A stretch of 24,497 nucleotides of DNA from an uncultured Collinsella sp. (GCA_902491895.1 CABUJH010000030.1:1-24497); one strand, 5' to 3'. Positions 1-7,559 are shown, counted from the first letter of the stretch. The notes: generated by a model from the sequence alone, not told the origin. Made by a program: numbers and translations.

Positions 1-2222
1 GAAAGCTGCTCGCGTGCCACGGCCGAAGGCGAGCTGTAGCTCATTGCGCGACCGAGCGCCGCCGAGTGACCGTTGTTGATAAAGCCCTGCTCAAGTCCAA
101 TGCGAATCTGTGTGAGCACGTCGCGCACGCGGTCGGCGTCGGCGTCTGCCAACAGCGTGCTCGACCACACCTCGCGCGGCAGACTTGCCAGCGCATCGAT
201 CTTCTCGGACAGGGCGCCGGCGCTCACCAGCAGGTAGGGGCGCACGCCGTCCACTTCGGGCTGCGTCATGACTTCGGTCGTAAAGCTCAAAAAGCCGAGC
301 TTGCCAGCGAGCAAGTTGTCGAGTTCCTCGGCCGAATGCTCGCGCGTGGGCAGCTGCTTAAGCAGGCGGCAGAGCAGCGTCACATAGGGCAGGTCCTCAA
401 ACGCGACGCAGCTCAGGTCGAAATACTGCATGGCGTAGGCCAGGCGGTTGGTAGGGATGTCGTGGCGCAGACAGGGGATGGGCGCGGTCGTGTCCACGAC
501 CAGCGGCGGTTCGGGGCGCGCCTCGCCAATGTCGGACACGCGCAGGCGCGGCAGCGTGGCCTTGTCCTCGGGCGTGTCCTCGGCCTCCTGCGCGGCACGC
601 AGCGCGGCCGTGCGCTCGACCACGTTGGCCAGCTCGGCATCGGTCATGGCATCGCGCTTGGCTGCCAGCTCGGCGGCCTCGGCACCCTCTGCGCCCTCGG
701 CGGCGTCCACCGGCACCAGCTCGACCAGTGCCATGTGGTCGTTCTCCAGCACCAACTCGCGCAGCAGGTCCTCAAAGTAGGTGCCGTCCAGCTCGCTACG
801 CAGCTCCTTGTACACCGGGCCGTACTTGAGTGCCAGCGTCGCGGCGTCGTCATCGTAGAGCCAGGTGCTTAGCGCGTCGCACGCAATTGCCACGCCGTCG
901 GCGATACCGTAGTCGCGCTGGCGCAGGTCGTATTCGTTGCTGCTGATGATGGCTTCCAGGCGCTCGCGCGGAACGCCGTGCTCGCACAGGTCGCGGCAGG
1001 CGTTCTGGAACATGCGACGCAGTTCGCGCGCCACGCCGGGCTGCGCGTTTTGCAGCATGATGAGCTCGTAGGGCTGCAGGCTCTCGGCCGCGGTGTAGCT
1101 CACCACGTTGCCGCCCAGGTCGGCGGCCAGAATGGCCTTCTTAACCGGTGCTTCATTGGAGCCCAGCAGTGCCTCAAACAGGATATCCGCCGCGATCGTG
1201 CGCTTGCGGTCGAGCGCGCTGCCCAGCACCAGGCCCAGGCCCACCAGGGCGTTCTCGGGTGTAGTGGCCATCTCGACGCGCTTGTACTCGCAGGTCACGG
1301 GCGTTTGCACGCCCAGCGGATTGGGCGCCAGCGTGGACGGGTCCTCGCCGGCGGCGACGGCGGCGTCCATGCGGCGGCTCGCGGCACTCGGCTGCGACAG
1401 ATAGCGCTCGTCCAAAAAGGCCAGTGCGCGGTCCACGTCCAGGTCGCCGTAGAGCGTGATGTAGGAGTTGGAGGGGTTGTAGTGGCGCGCGTGCGTGTCC
1501 AGGAATTGCTCGTAGGTGAGCGCGGGAATCGCGCGCGGGTCGCCGCCGCTTTCGTGCGCATAGGCGGTGTCGGGATAGAGCGCGGCGTTGACGGCGTCGT
1601 CCAGCACGCTCATGGGATCGGACAACGCACCCTTCATCTCGTTGAACACCACGCCGTTGTAGCGCAGCGTGCCCTCGCGCAGGCTGGCGGGGTTGCCGTC
1701 GCCCTCGCCCTCGGCGCCCTCTGGCAGGTCCAGCTCGTAGTGCCAGCCCTCCTGCTCAAAAATGGTGGGCTTGGTATAGATGGCCGGGTTGAACACCGCG
1801 TCCAGGTACACGTCCATCAGGTTGTACAGATCCTGCTCGTTGGTGGTGGCGACGGGGTAGATGGTCTTGTCGGGGTAGGTCATGGCGTTGAGGAACGTCT
1901 GCATGGAGCTCTTGATCAGGTCGACAAACGGCTCCTTGACGGGAAACTTGGCCGATCCGCACAGCACCGAGTGCTCAAGAATATGGAACACGCCGGTGGA
2001 ATCGGCCGGCGGCGTCTTAAAGCCAATGGCAAAGGCCTTGTTTTCGTCGTCGCACGCCAGGTACAGCAGACGAGCGCCCGAGGCAGTGTGTCGCAGCACG
2101 TAAGCGTCCGAGTCGAGCTCGGGCACGGTCTCGCGGCGCTCGACGGCAAAGCCGTGGCAGGTAGTGCCGGGCACCAGCAGTGCAGCGGCTGCGGCGCGCG
2201 GGTCGGTTGAGGTGGTGGGCAT
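1..2222 (-). CDS. M16C-family metallopeptidase (presequence protease / insulinase-like), 3' end cut by window
   Basis: This is a zinc metallopeptidase of the insulinase superfamily, M16C (PreP/Cym1-like) branch; such enzymes degrade peptides inside a clamshell chamber. The 740 complete codons visible read without a stop to the window edge. The inverted zinc motif HILEH lies at residues 80-84, in the context STGVFHILEHSVLCGS, and GVVFNEMKG downstream probably carries the third zinc ligand. LNAMTYPDKTIYPVATTN and HARHYNPSNSYITLYGD are typical of the family. Members are usually about 970 residues, so about 230 C-terminal residues lie outside the window. The ATG at 2222 is supported by AAAGGAG seven bases upstream, and no earlier in-frame start has a ribosome site. 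A possible -10 (TATACT on the minus strand, 2275-2280) would give a leader of about 45 nt. No signal peptide is seen, so it is probably cytoplasmic. The family call is firm; the substrate is unknown. Confidence 0.93.
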   Translation of the reverse strand, partial: MPTTSTDPRAAAAALLVPGTTCHGFAVERRETVPELDSDAYVLRHTASGARLLYLACDDENKAFAIGFKTPPADSTGVFHILEHSVLCGSAKFPVKEPFVDLIKSSMQTFLNAMTYPDKTIYPVATTNEQDLYNLMDVYLDAVFNPAIYTKPTIFEQEGWHYELDLPEGAEGEGDGNPASLREGTLRYNGVVFNEMKGALSDPMSVLDDAVNAALYPDTAYAHESGGDPRAIPALTYEQFLDTHARHYNPSNSYITLYGDLDVDRALAFLDERYLSQPSAASRRMDAAVAAGEDPSTLAPNPLGVQTPVTCEYKRVEMATTPENALVGLGLVLGSALDRKRTIAADILFEALLGSNEAPVKKAILAADLGGNVVSYTAAESLQPYELIMLQNAQPGVARELRRMFQNACRDLCEHGVPRERLEAIISSNEYDLRQRDYGIADGVAIACDALSTWLYDDDAATLALKYGPVYKELRSELDGTYFEDLLRELVLENDHMALVELVPVDAAEGAEGAEAAELAAKRDAMTDAELANVVERTAALRAAQEAEDTPEDKATLPRLRVSDIGEARPEPPLVVDTTAPIPCLRHDIPTNRLAYAMQYFDLSCVAFEDLPYVTLLCRLLKQLPTREHSAEELDNLLAGKLGFLSFTTEVMTQPEVDGVRPYLLVSAGALSEKIDALASLPREVWSSTLLADADADRVRDVLTQIRIGLEQGFINNGHSAALGRAMSYSSPSAVAREQL

Positions 2223-2357
2223 ATGCAGTCTCCTTTGACGCCCCAGCGGGGGCGAATCGAGTCGAATCCTCGAGAGTATACCCATATGGGGCCGCGACCC
2301 TGCGGCGAACTGGAGACGATGCCAGCGGATTGGGCGAAGGGCTCGCGTGCCCGCCGC

Positions 2358-2536
2358 ACGAGCGTGGAAAATTGGACACTCGCCAAACGAGAGTGGATAT
2401 TCGGACGGACGAGCGAGGATTTCCGGATACCTATCGAACGAGAGTGGATATTTGGACGGAATTTGCCGCAAAAGCCCCAAAAACCGTCCAAATATCCACT
2501 CTCGATATCCGACCGTCCGAAAATCCTCGCTCGTCC
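2358..2536. repeat. Nested inverted/direct repeat element (MITE- or REP-like)
   Basis: Two 53-nt arms (2407-2459 and 2484-2536) face each other across a 24-nt loop (2460-2483). The inner 21 nt pair perfectly (2439-2459 with 2484-2504). The outer 21 nt pair with one mismatch (2407-2427 with 2516-2536). The central 11 nt on each side do not pair. The core GAGTGGATATTYGGACGGA is also directly repeated at 2387-2409 and 2438-2460 with one difference, and a degraded copy lies near 2358-2378. No transposase or coding potential is convincing here. It could be a non-autonomous mobile element, a REP-type palindrome or a large regulatory hairpin. Confidence 0.8.
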
Positions 2537-2643
2537 ATCACTCGCGTATCTCTCGTCCCTCATTCGTCTCTAATATGAGAGATGACAGGAAGATGAGAGA
2601 AAAATATGAGAGATAACTGAGCAGCAAAGAGACAGGCAATCAT

Positions 2644-2660
2644 GGTATTGTCTCAATACC
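2644..2660. promoter_or_regulatory. Small palindrome upstream of promoter candidate
   Basis: GGTATTG (2644-2650) and CAATACC (2654-2660) form a perfect 7-bp inverted repeat with a 3-nt centre. It lies directly upstream of the candidate -35 of the AlbA_2/ATPase gene, so it may be a dimeric regulator site. The role is inferred from position only. Confidence 0.4.
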
Positions 2661-2662
2661 AA

Positions 2663-2690
2663 TTGTTCTACCAGCAAAAAAATGTATAAA
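2663..2690 (+). promoter_or_regulatory. Candidate sigma70-type promoter of the AlbA_2/ATPase gene
   Basis: TTGTTC (2663-2668) and TATAAA (2685-2690) are separated by 16 bases in the most AT-rich part of the gap. Transcription would start near 2697, giving a leader of about 150 nt that contains the 2713-2768 hairpin. Placement rests on consensus match only. Confidence 0.45.
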
Positions 2691-2712
2691 TGAAGCAAAT
2701 GGTAGACATTCC

Positions 2713-2768
2713 ATCTCTCATCTATCTCTCTATCTCTAAGCCGAGAGATAGAGAGATAGATGAGAGAT
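2713..2768. repeat. Perfect 25-bp inverted repeat with 6-nt loop
   Basis: The arms 2713-2737 and 2744-2768 are exact reverse complements over 25 bases, with AAGCCG between them. The arms are made of GAGAGAT/GAGATAGA units, so the palindrome also builds several copies of the array motif. No T-tract follows on either strand, so it does not look like an intrinsic terminator. A cruciform, a leader-RNA hairpin or a multi-site operator are the options. Confidence 0.85.
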
Positions 2769-2845
2769 AATTTCGAGAGATAACTGAGAGACGAGGGAAA
2801 TCTATCCGCGGCATTCTCCGCAGGACCGAGCGAAAGGACGTGCAG

Positions 2846-4312
2846 ATGAACGAAAACGAGCTGACCGGTCTGCTTGAGTCTTTAAGGCGTATGGGCTCGG
2901 ATGATCTTAACGTCGAAGTGAAGGAGAGCGCCACGACGCTTTCCCGCGATGTGTGGGAAACGGTGAGCGCATTCGCGAACACTGCCGGCGGAATCATCGT
3001 GCTCGGAGTGAGTGAGCGCGCAGGTTTTGTCCCGGTTGAGAACTTCGAGACCGAGAAAGTGCTCAACCAATTTGTGTCAGGCATGGGTGATGCGGGCGGT
3101 CGAGGAAAGCTGGCCAATCCGCCTAAATACACGATCGAGCGAGTGGAGCTTCAGGGCGTCATCGTTCTCGTCATTGCGATTGAGGAGCTCGATCCGTCGA
3201 GCAAGCCCTGCTATGTCATAGAGCGGGGCGCCCAAGGCGGCAGCTACAAGCGCATCGATGACAAAGATGTGCCGCTTTCATCGACCGAGGTGCTCGCATT
3301 GGCGTCATACGGTCGAGCGACTCCGAGCGATCGGGACGCGGTGGCGGGTGCGGGCGCGGACAATCTCGACGAGACGCTGGTCGACCGTACGATAGATCGG
3401 GCTTTCTCGTTGACGCCCCGGGCAATGCGCGGCGCGCCGGACAAACAAACGAAGCTGGAGCGCCTAAATATCCTTGATTCCCAGGGCAATGTCACCAAGG
3501 CTGGACTCCTAGTTGTGGGCACCTACCCTCAGCAGTTCTATCCCAAGCTCTTCATTGACGTGGCTGTCCATGCGGGAACTCAGAAGGGCATGGCGGGGTC
3601 GCTGAGGTTCATGGACCGCACAATCTGTGAGGGAACGTTGGGCGAGATGATCTCGGATGCCGTCGCAGCCGTCGCCAAGAATTTGCGGCGAACCTCGACC
3701 GTCCAAGGCGTCTCGCGTGTCGACTCGCTTGAGATTCCCGAGGAGGTTCTGCGCGAGGCAATCGCCAACGCCGTAATCCATCGAGAATACGGGGATCGGT
3801 TCTGTGGACAATCGATTGCCGTCGACGTCTTTGATGATCGTGTCGAGGTGACAAATCCTGGCGGCCTTTACGGGGGAAAGACTCGCGAGAACTTGTTTGA
3901 CGGCAGCTCCCGATGCCGTAACGCGACGCTTGTGAAGCTCATGTCGATTGTCCCGCTGCCGGATGGCGCAGGTTCGCCGGCTGAGGGCAATGGCTCGGGC
4001 ATCCCGATGATGATCGATGCCATGCGCGCGCATGGTCTGGCCGGGCCCCTGTTCTGCCCGGGATTCGATCGGTTCAAGGTCGTACTTTACCGTTCAAAGA
4101 TCGAGCCGGTCGATCATGGCGGGGGCTTAATTGTGACGGCACTCAAACACTACGGCGAGCTGGGGACGCGCGAGCTGGCAGAGCACACAGGGCTCACAAT
4201 TTCCCAGGTTAGGTCGCGCGTCAACGCGCTCATTGCTCAAGGTGAGCTTGAGCCCACGGCGCCGGCGACGAGCCGCAACCGCAAGTATCGACTGTCGGAG
4301 CGCGTGGGATAG
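2846..4312 (+). CDS. AlbA_2 domain / GHKL-type ATPase / winged-helix protein (putative transcriptional regulator)
   Basis: The protein has 488 residues in a three-part architecture. An N-terminal AlbA_2 (Schlafen-AlbA, divergent AAA_4) domain holds VEVKES (about 23-28) and WETVSAFANTAGGIIVLGV. A central-to-C-terminal HATPase_c_4-type ATP-binding region has LREAIANAVIHREY near 301, then VEVTNPGGLYGGKT near 332 and SRCRNATLVKLM. The last 60 residues form a winged helix (GELGTRELAEHTGLTISQVRSRVNAL, split by a turn). Proteins of this layout are usually annotated as ATP-dependent regulators; roles in stress or phage defence are known only for some relatives. The ATG at 2846 is preferred over a GTG at 2840 because AAGGA ends at 2838, only one base before the GTG but seven before the ATG. 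The repeat-rich upstream region suggests autoregulation. No partner gene is co-transcribed, since the next gene is convergent. Confidence 0.88.
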   Translation: MNENELTGLLESLRRMGSDDLNVEVKESATTLSRDVWETVSAFANTAGGIIVLGVSERAGFVPVENFETEKVLNQFVSGMGDAGGRGKLANPPKYTIERVELQGVIVLVIAIEELDPSSKPCYVIERGAQGGSYKRIDDKDVPLSSTEVLALASYGRATPSDRDAVAGAGADNLDETLVDRTIDRAFSLTPRAMRGAPDKQTKLERLNILDSQGNVTKAGLLVVGTYPQQFYPKLFIDVAVHAGTQKGMAGSLRFMDRTICEGTLGEMISDAVAAVAKNLRRTSTVQGVSRVDSLEIPEEVLREAIANAVIHREYGDRFCGQSIAVDVFDDRVEVTNPGGLYGGKTRENLFDGSSRCRNATLVKLMSIVPLPDGAGSPAEGNGSGIPMMIDAMRAHGLAGPLFCPGFDRFKVVLYRSKIEPVDHGGGLIVTALKHYGELGTRELAEHTGLTISQVRSRVNALIAQGELEPTAPATSRNRKYRLSERVG

Positions 4313-4412
4313 ATGCGTTAGTGGACGAGGCGACCCAATAATCGACCCTCGATTGGCGTCCATTAAGGTAAAGCGGTTGTTGCCCAGTCGACGGTGATGC
4401 TAAAGACTCGGC

Positions 4413-4904
4413 TTACGCCGGCATGGCCCCGAACCCGTCTATCAGGAACAGCCTAAGAACCAGCTTGATGACATTTCCCGGTTTGACTTCTGCCGCGTCA
4501 AAGACGTGGCGCTCGGCGAGCTCGCTGCAGTATGCATAGATGTCGCGGATAAGGTCCGCGCCCGAGAGCGTAAACATGTAGCCTGCGTCCGAAAGCGCAT
4601 TGGGCGCGGCAGGCAACTTGGCCATGTGGCAGAACGTTTGCAGGTCGGGCGCCATAACGTTCTGGTAGTCGAGGTGGCCGTTGGCATCCTGCGCGGCAAC
4701 CTCCAATTGGCGCACAAAATCCAGCGCCGCCGCTAACACAAAGCTCGGCGTAGGCGCATTGACGTCCTGAGTGGTCGCCACAAGCCTGCCCGCCGCCTGC
4801 GTGACAAGCCAAGCGACCTCGCGCTGGCAACGCACGGCCTTGCGCGTAACCGGCTTGATGGACGAAGAAGAAACGCTTCCCTTAGGCGGATTCGAAACAG
4901 CCAC
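4413..4904 (-). CDS. Hypothetical protein, 163 residues
   Basis: I do not recognise this protein. It is 163 residues with a basic N-terminus, then a mainly helical, alanine-rich body (for example FVLAAALDFVRQLEVAAQDANG and the stretch around DLIRDIYAYCSELAERH, each part-quoted). There is no signal peptide, membrane span or cysteine motif. The start is a GTG at 4904, chosen because GGGAGG lies five bases upstream; the nearest ATG (4917) is out of frame. A TATACT hexamer on the minus strand (4962-4967) could be its -10, but the best -35 candidate is 20 bases away, so the promoter is uncertain. It is convergent with the AlbA_2/ATPase gene, 100 bases apart, and divergent from the HNH gene. The strong ribosome site and absence of a better frame make it a probable real gene. 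Confidence 0.72.
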   Translation of the reverse strand: MAVSNPPKGSVSSSSIKPVTRKAVRCQREVAWLVTQAAGRLVATTQDVNAPTPSFVLAAALDFVRQLEVAAQDANGHLDYQNVMAPDLQTFCHMAKLPAAPNALSDAGYMFTLSGADLIRDIYAYCSELAERHVFDAAEVKPGNVIKLVLRLFLIDGFGAMPA

Positions 4905-5119
4905 AAGAACCTCCCATGAACGACCCGGCCCAACAAGCCCGGATGAAACACGTGCTACATCAGTATACAGGGAAGTGGGGTAGCGGGGTACAAGCGCGCC
5001 AGCGGCAAACCGAGAGCATCAACGATGTGCCGATCGCGGAATGAGATCTCGTAATAATTGACTCTCGGCCATATTATTGAGGGGCATGACTCGCGTTCGT
5101 ATGGTTGTAGGTGCTGGCG

Positions 5120-6202
5120 ATGAACGACATTGACCTTGCTGTTCCGTTGATGGATGGACCAAGCTATGACCGCGCCTGCAGTCTCGTGCCTTCCGAATAC
5201 GTTGAGGCATGGGAGTGGTTTCTGGGTGAGGAACAGCGCGGCGGCGTTTGGACCAGCCTTCCGCACCACACCAAGGAAGATAGTCCTCAGTATCAGTACC
5301 GTTTGAGAATTGGCTCGGACTTCTTTCCCGTAACGCGGGATTCAGGGATCTTCTGGCCGGGCCAGGATCGGGTGAAGCAAGATCCCAATAAGATCTTTGC
5401 GCTTTCGGTCCATAACTCTAAAAAGAGCTTCTACACCGATGTGCCTCCGCTCTATTTGGATGACGGTACGTGGGTCATTAAGTATTCGGTCCAAGCGCCA
5501 GGAGCCGTTGGTTCTCGAGACCAGAATTACAACCGTAAAATGCTCAACTGCATGGAATGTGGCGTCCCAGTCGGAGTCATATTTGCAACCGAGGTGGGCT
5601 ATAAGGTGCTCGGCCTTGCGTTTGTTGAGCGGTTCGAGCCCGAAAATGGATGGTTTGTTCTGCACGGTCCTGTTCATAAAGGCGGACCGGACCCTCGTTT
5701 TGCGCCCGACATGAGTTATCTGAAGCACATACCCGTCGATATTGAGTTTGCCGGACAGGGTGCGACCGACGACGAAAAGGTCCGCTATGCGTTAAGGCGC
5801 GAGCGATTGGGGCAGCAATGGTTCCGCAAGCAGCTCGTTGCCGCCTATGATGGCCGTTGCGCGGTGTCGGACTGCGGCGTCAGTGAAGCTCTGGAGGCTG
5901 CACATATCGAGAATTACTCGGGACCCAAATCGCAGGTTGCCAGCAACGGTATTCTGCTTCGGCGCGATCTTCATTCCCTATTTGATGCTCACCTGATTTC
6001 GTTTGAGCCTGTTTGCGGCGAATATCGGCTGTGCGGATCGTACCTGCTGGATAAGACCGACTACGCTTCCTTTGCGGGTGCGACGCTAAGGCAGCCGGAT
6101 GAGCGTCAGTGGCGACCCGATACGGTGTTTCTTGAGGCCCATCGCATTGAGTTCGATCGCTCGGAAAAGAAGCGTGAAAAGGCGGGGCTTCTGCCGTATT
6201 AG
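5120..6202 (+). CDS. HNH endonuclease-domain protein (putative restriction-type nuclease)
   Basis: The 360-residue protein has a C-terminal HNH_2-type nuclease domain (about 233-300). C247 and C252 lie in CAVSDC, AAHI follows with H262, then N276, and LHSLFD with H285 and D289. This is the order seen in putative HNH restriction enzymes. The N-terminal 230 residues include NYNRKMLNCMECGVPVGVIF and YKVLGLAFVERFE. This is reminiscent of the target-recognition part that precedes HNH in McrA-like and other modification-dependent nucleases, but I cannot assign the domain firmly. The ATG at 5120 is chosen over a GTG at 5111 because AGGTG lies six bases before it. No methyltransferase is adjacent, which fits a modification-dependent or solitary enzyme. 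Codon use is less GC-biased than in the housekeeping genes, consistent with acquisition. The nuclease domain is solid; the biological role is inference. Confidence 0.88.
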   Translation: MNDIDLAVPLMDGPSYDRACSLVPSEYVEAWEWFLGEEQRGGVWTSLPHHTKEDSPQYQYRLRIGSDFFPVTRDSGIFWPGQDRVKQDPNKIFALSVHNSKKSFYTDVPPLYLDDGTWVIKYSVQAPGAVGSRDQNYNRKMLNCMECGVPVGVIFATEVGYKVLGLAFVERFEPENGWFVLHGPVHKGGPDPRFAPDMSYLKHIPVDIEFAGQGATDDEKVRYALRRERLGQQWFRKQLVAAYDGRCAVSDCGVSEALEAAHIENYSGPKSQVASNGILLRRDLHSLFDAHLISFEPVCGEYRLCGSYLLDKTDYASFAGATLRQPDERQWRPDTVFLEAHRIEFDRSEKKREKAGLLPY

Positions 6203-6324
6203 CGTATTTGGCTTTGGCATTCTTTGACGATCGTGTTGTTTGATCGGATCGCGTGGCGATGCAATCTCGCGCACGCCCGCCGGTGCATGCTCTTCCTGAT
6301 TTGTATAGCGAGAGGGGAGCGTAT

Positions 6325-6609
6325 ATGAGCTGGCGAGGCGATATTGCGATGGGGAAGTACGGAAAACTGCCGTGTGCCCTTATAGACAACAATATGTTTC
6401 CGAGCGTAGAGGTTGATTGCGCGTCGTTTGTCGTCACCTGCCCTTGCTGCGGCTCGCAAATACCGTGTCTCGACATTCGGTTTATCGATGCGCGCGACAG
6501 ACTCAGCGACGAAGTGAGAAAACGGACAGGCGTTCATATGCCGGTGTATCCGGAGAAATGCCCTGTTTGTGGCCTCGATATCGTGTACGACGCCGGCGAC
6601 GAGGGATAG
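6325..6609 (+). CDS. Small zinc-ribbon protein, 94 residues, unknown function
   Basis: This is a 94-residue protein with two CxxC knuckles, C39-P-C-C42 in TCPCCGS and C79-P-V-C82 in KCPVCGLD. Together they would coordinate one structural zinc. The rest has no recognisable domain and no signal peptide or membrane span. The reading frame is open upstream to 6253, but the ATG at 6325 has GAGGGGAG five to ten bases before it and removes a low-quality Arg/Pro-rich extension. It follows the HNH gene in the same orientation by 122 bases and is convergent with the DUF5710 gene, which begins 38 bases downstream. Binding of nucleic acid or a protein partner is possible but not shown. Confidence 0.68.
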   Translation: MSWRGDIAMGKYGKLPCALIDNNMFPSVEVDCASFVVTCPCCGSQIPCLDIRFIDARDRLSDEVRKRTGVHMPVYPEKCPVCGLDIVYDAGDEG

Positions 6610-6646
6610 GTGATGCGGAGGAGTTGGCTGTGAGTGTCTTTTGCCT

Positions 6647-7333
6647 CTACAAATAAATCCCCTCACCGAGTTGCTTGTGGAACTCGGCGTGATGGTCGCG
6701 TGCCCAGGTAAAGAGCGCCTGGTCAAAGTCGGTACGCGTGACCGGGACGCCAAAGACGCCGGCAACTTCGACGCGTATAAACTCCAGTGCCGGCAGCTTG
6801 TTGATGGCAGTGAGGGCAAACGGGGACGAGGGCTCCTCGAACAGATAGCGGCTGCCTTGCAGCGCGTCGCAACTGGTGCACGTGTTGCCGAGCGACGGGG
6901 CTTTGGAGGCTCGCGCGCCTACGGGCTTGTAGCCGCAGCGCTTATGAAGGTAGTCGCGGATCTCGCCCGGTACGCAGCCAAGAGCGGGCACGATGGCGAG
7001 TGCGTTGGCGTTGGCCGTGTCGATGGCAATGTACCCGGCTTCGTTGGGCGCGTGCGCGATGGCGATGCTCTCGTCGTTATCGGTTCGATAGGGAATGCCG
7101 AAGGCTGCGACCGAGGTCTCTTTGTGACACTTCCAGCACTCGCGCTTGCCCAGTACTAGATATATATACGGCGCTGAGGGGTCGGATCGGTCAACACCGG
7201 GCAGCCACTCGGCAAAGGGCTCGGGGTTGACGCCGCTGGGTACATACCAGATCTTCTTGGTCCGGTCCCATTTGGCGCCCAGCGCCTTGGCTTCTTCTTT
7301 GTGCGAAAAGGGGACATCGAGCTCGGTGCGCAT
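6647..7333 (-). CDS. DUF5710-domain protein with two CxxC pairs
   Basis: The 228-residue protein begins with a DUF5710-like segment (LDVPFSHKEEAKALGAKWD and KKIWYVPSG, residues 5-34). This short module occurs in toprim/primase-like and plasmid or phage-associated proteins. CWKC (C66, C69) and CTSC (C152, C155) follow and probably form a split zinc site flanking a beta-rich insert. The C-terminal half is unrecognised. The reading frame runs open to 7558, but the ATG at 7333 is the start: AAGGAG lies five bases upstream, the DUF5710 homology begins right after it, and the extension would overlap a terminator. The gene lies next to the tRNA-Val terminator on the same strand. The catalytic domains often linked to DUF5710 are not seen, so a DNA/RNA-binding or accessory role is only a guess. 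Confidence 0.8.
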   Translation of the reverse strand: MRTELDVPFSHKEEAKALGAKWDRTKKIWYVPSGVNPEPFAEWLPGVDRSDPSAPYIYLVLGKRECWKCHKETSVAAFGIPYRTDNDESIAIAHAPNEAGYIAIDTANANALAIVPALGCVPGEIRDYLHKRCGYKPVGARASKAPSLGNTCTSCDALQGSRYLFEEPSSPFALTAINKLPALEFIRVEVAGVFGVPVTRTDFDQALFTWARDHHAEFHKQLGEGIYL

Positions 7334-7514
7334 GGCGGCTCCTTGGTGCTGCAGGTGCAAGTGGCTCAAGGATACCGCAGGGCGCAGACATCGCGGCGTT
7401 TTGCTGAGAAGTTGCGGTGCGGACTGATTGGTTATGCCGATGAATAGATCGGCAAGTAGATGGTCGGCTTTTGGCCAGTTGGGCGGTTGGAGCTGCCAGC
7501 GGATTTGGCGACAT

Positions 7515-7551
7515 AAAACAAAACAGCCCAGAGGGCATAGCCTCTGAGCTG
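7515..7551 (-). terminator. Intrinsic terminator of tRNA-Val
   Basis: On the minus strand an 11-bp stem (7541-7551 with 7524-7534, one G-U pair) with a 6-nt loop is followed by TTTTGTTTT (7515-7523). It begins eight bases beyond the tRNA CCA end, as expected for a monocistronic tRNA transcript. Confidence 0.88.
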
Positions 7552-7559
7552 CGAACATT

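Larger units (their letters stand above)
2548..2781. repeat. Nine-copy GAGAGAT motif array
   Basis: GAGAGAT or its complement occurs nine times: 2548-2554 (-), 2577-2583 (+), 2608-2614 (+), 2713-2719 (-), 2724-2730 (-), 2743-2749 (+), 2751-2757 (+), 2762-2768 (+) and 2775-2781 (+). Two copies are embedded in an exact 14-nt direct repeat, GAGAGATAACTGAG (2608-2621 and 2775-2788). Spacing is irregular, so this is not CRISPR. The array sits immediately upstream of the AlbA_2/ATPase/winged-helix gene, which suggests protein-binding sites. Confidence 0.8.

Noticed and set aside
978..2210. 410-codon plus-strand open frame opposite the M16 peptidase
   Set aside because: Antisense shadow: the minus strand encodes an uninterrupted M16C protein with HILEH, while this frame is His/Val/Gly-rich and lacks a start signal.
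2180..2616. Several open frames of 80-215 codons in the repeat-rich gap
   Set aside because: They read through the inverted repeats on both strands with similar repeated peptides, which is expected from palindromic DNA rather than from a gene.
2548..2788. CRISPR array
   Set aside because: The repeated unit is only 7 nt, on both strands, with irregular spacing and no spacers; there are no cas genes.
7334..7558. N-terminal extension of the DUF5710 protein to 303 residues
   Set aside because: The extension overlaps the tRNA terminator, has no ribosome site and no homology-like pattern; ATG 7333 has AAGGAG upstream.
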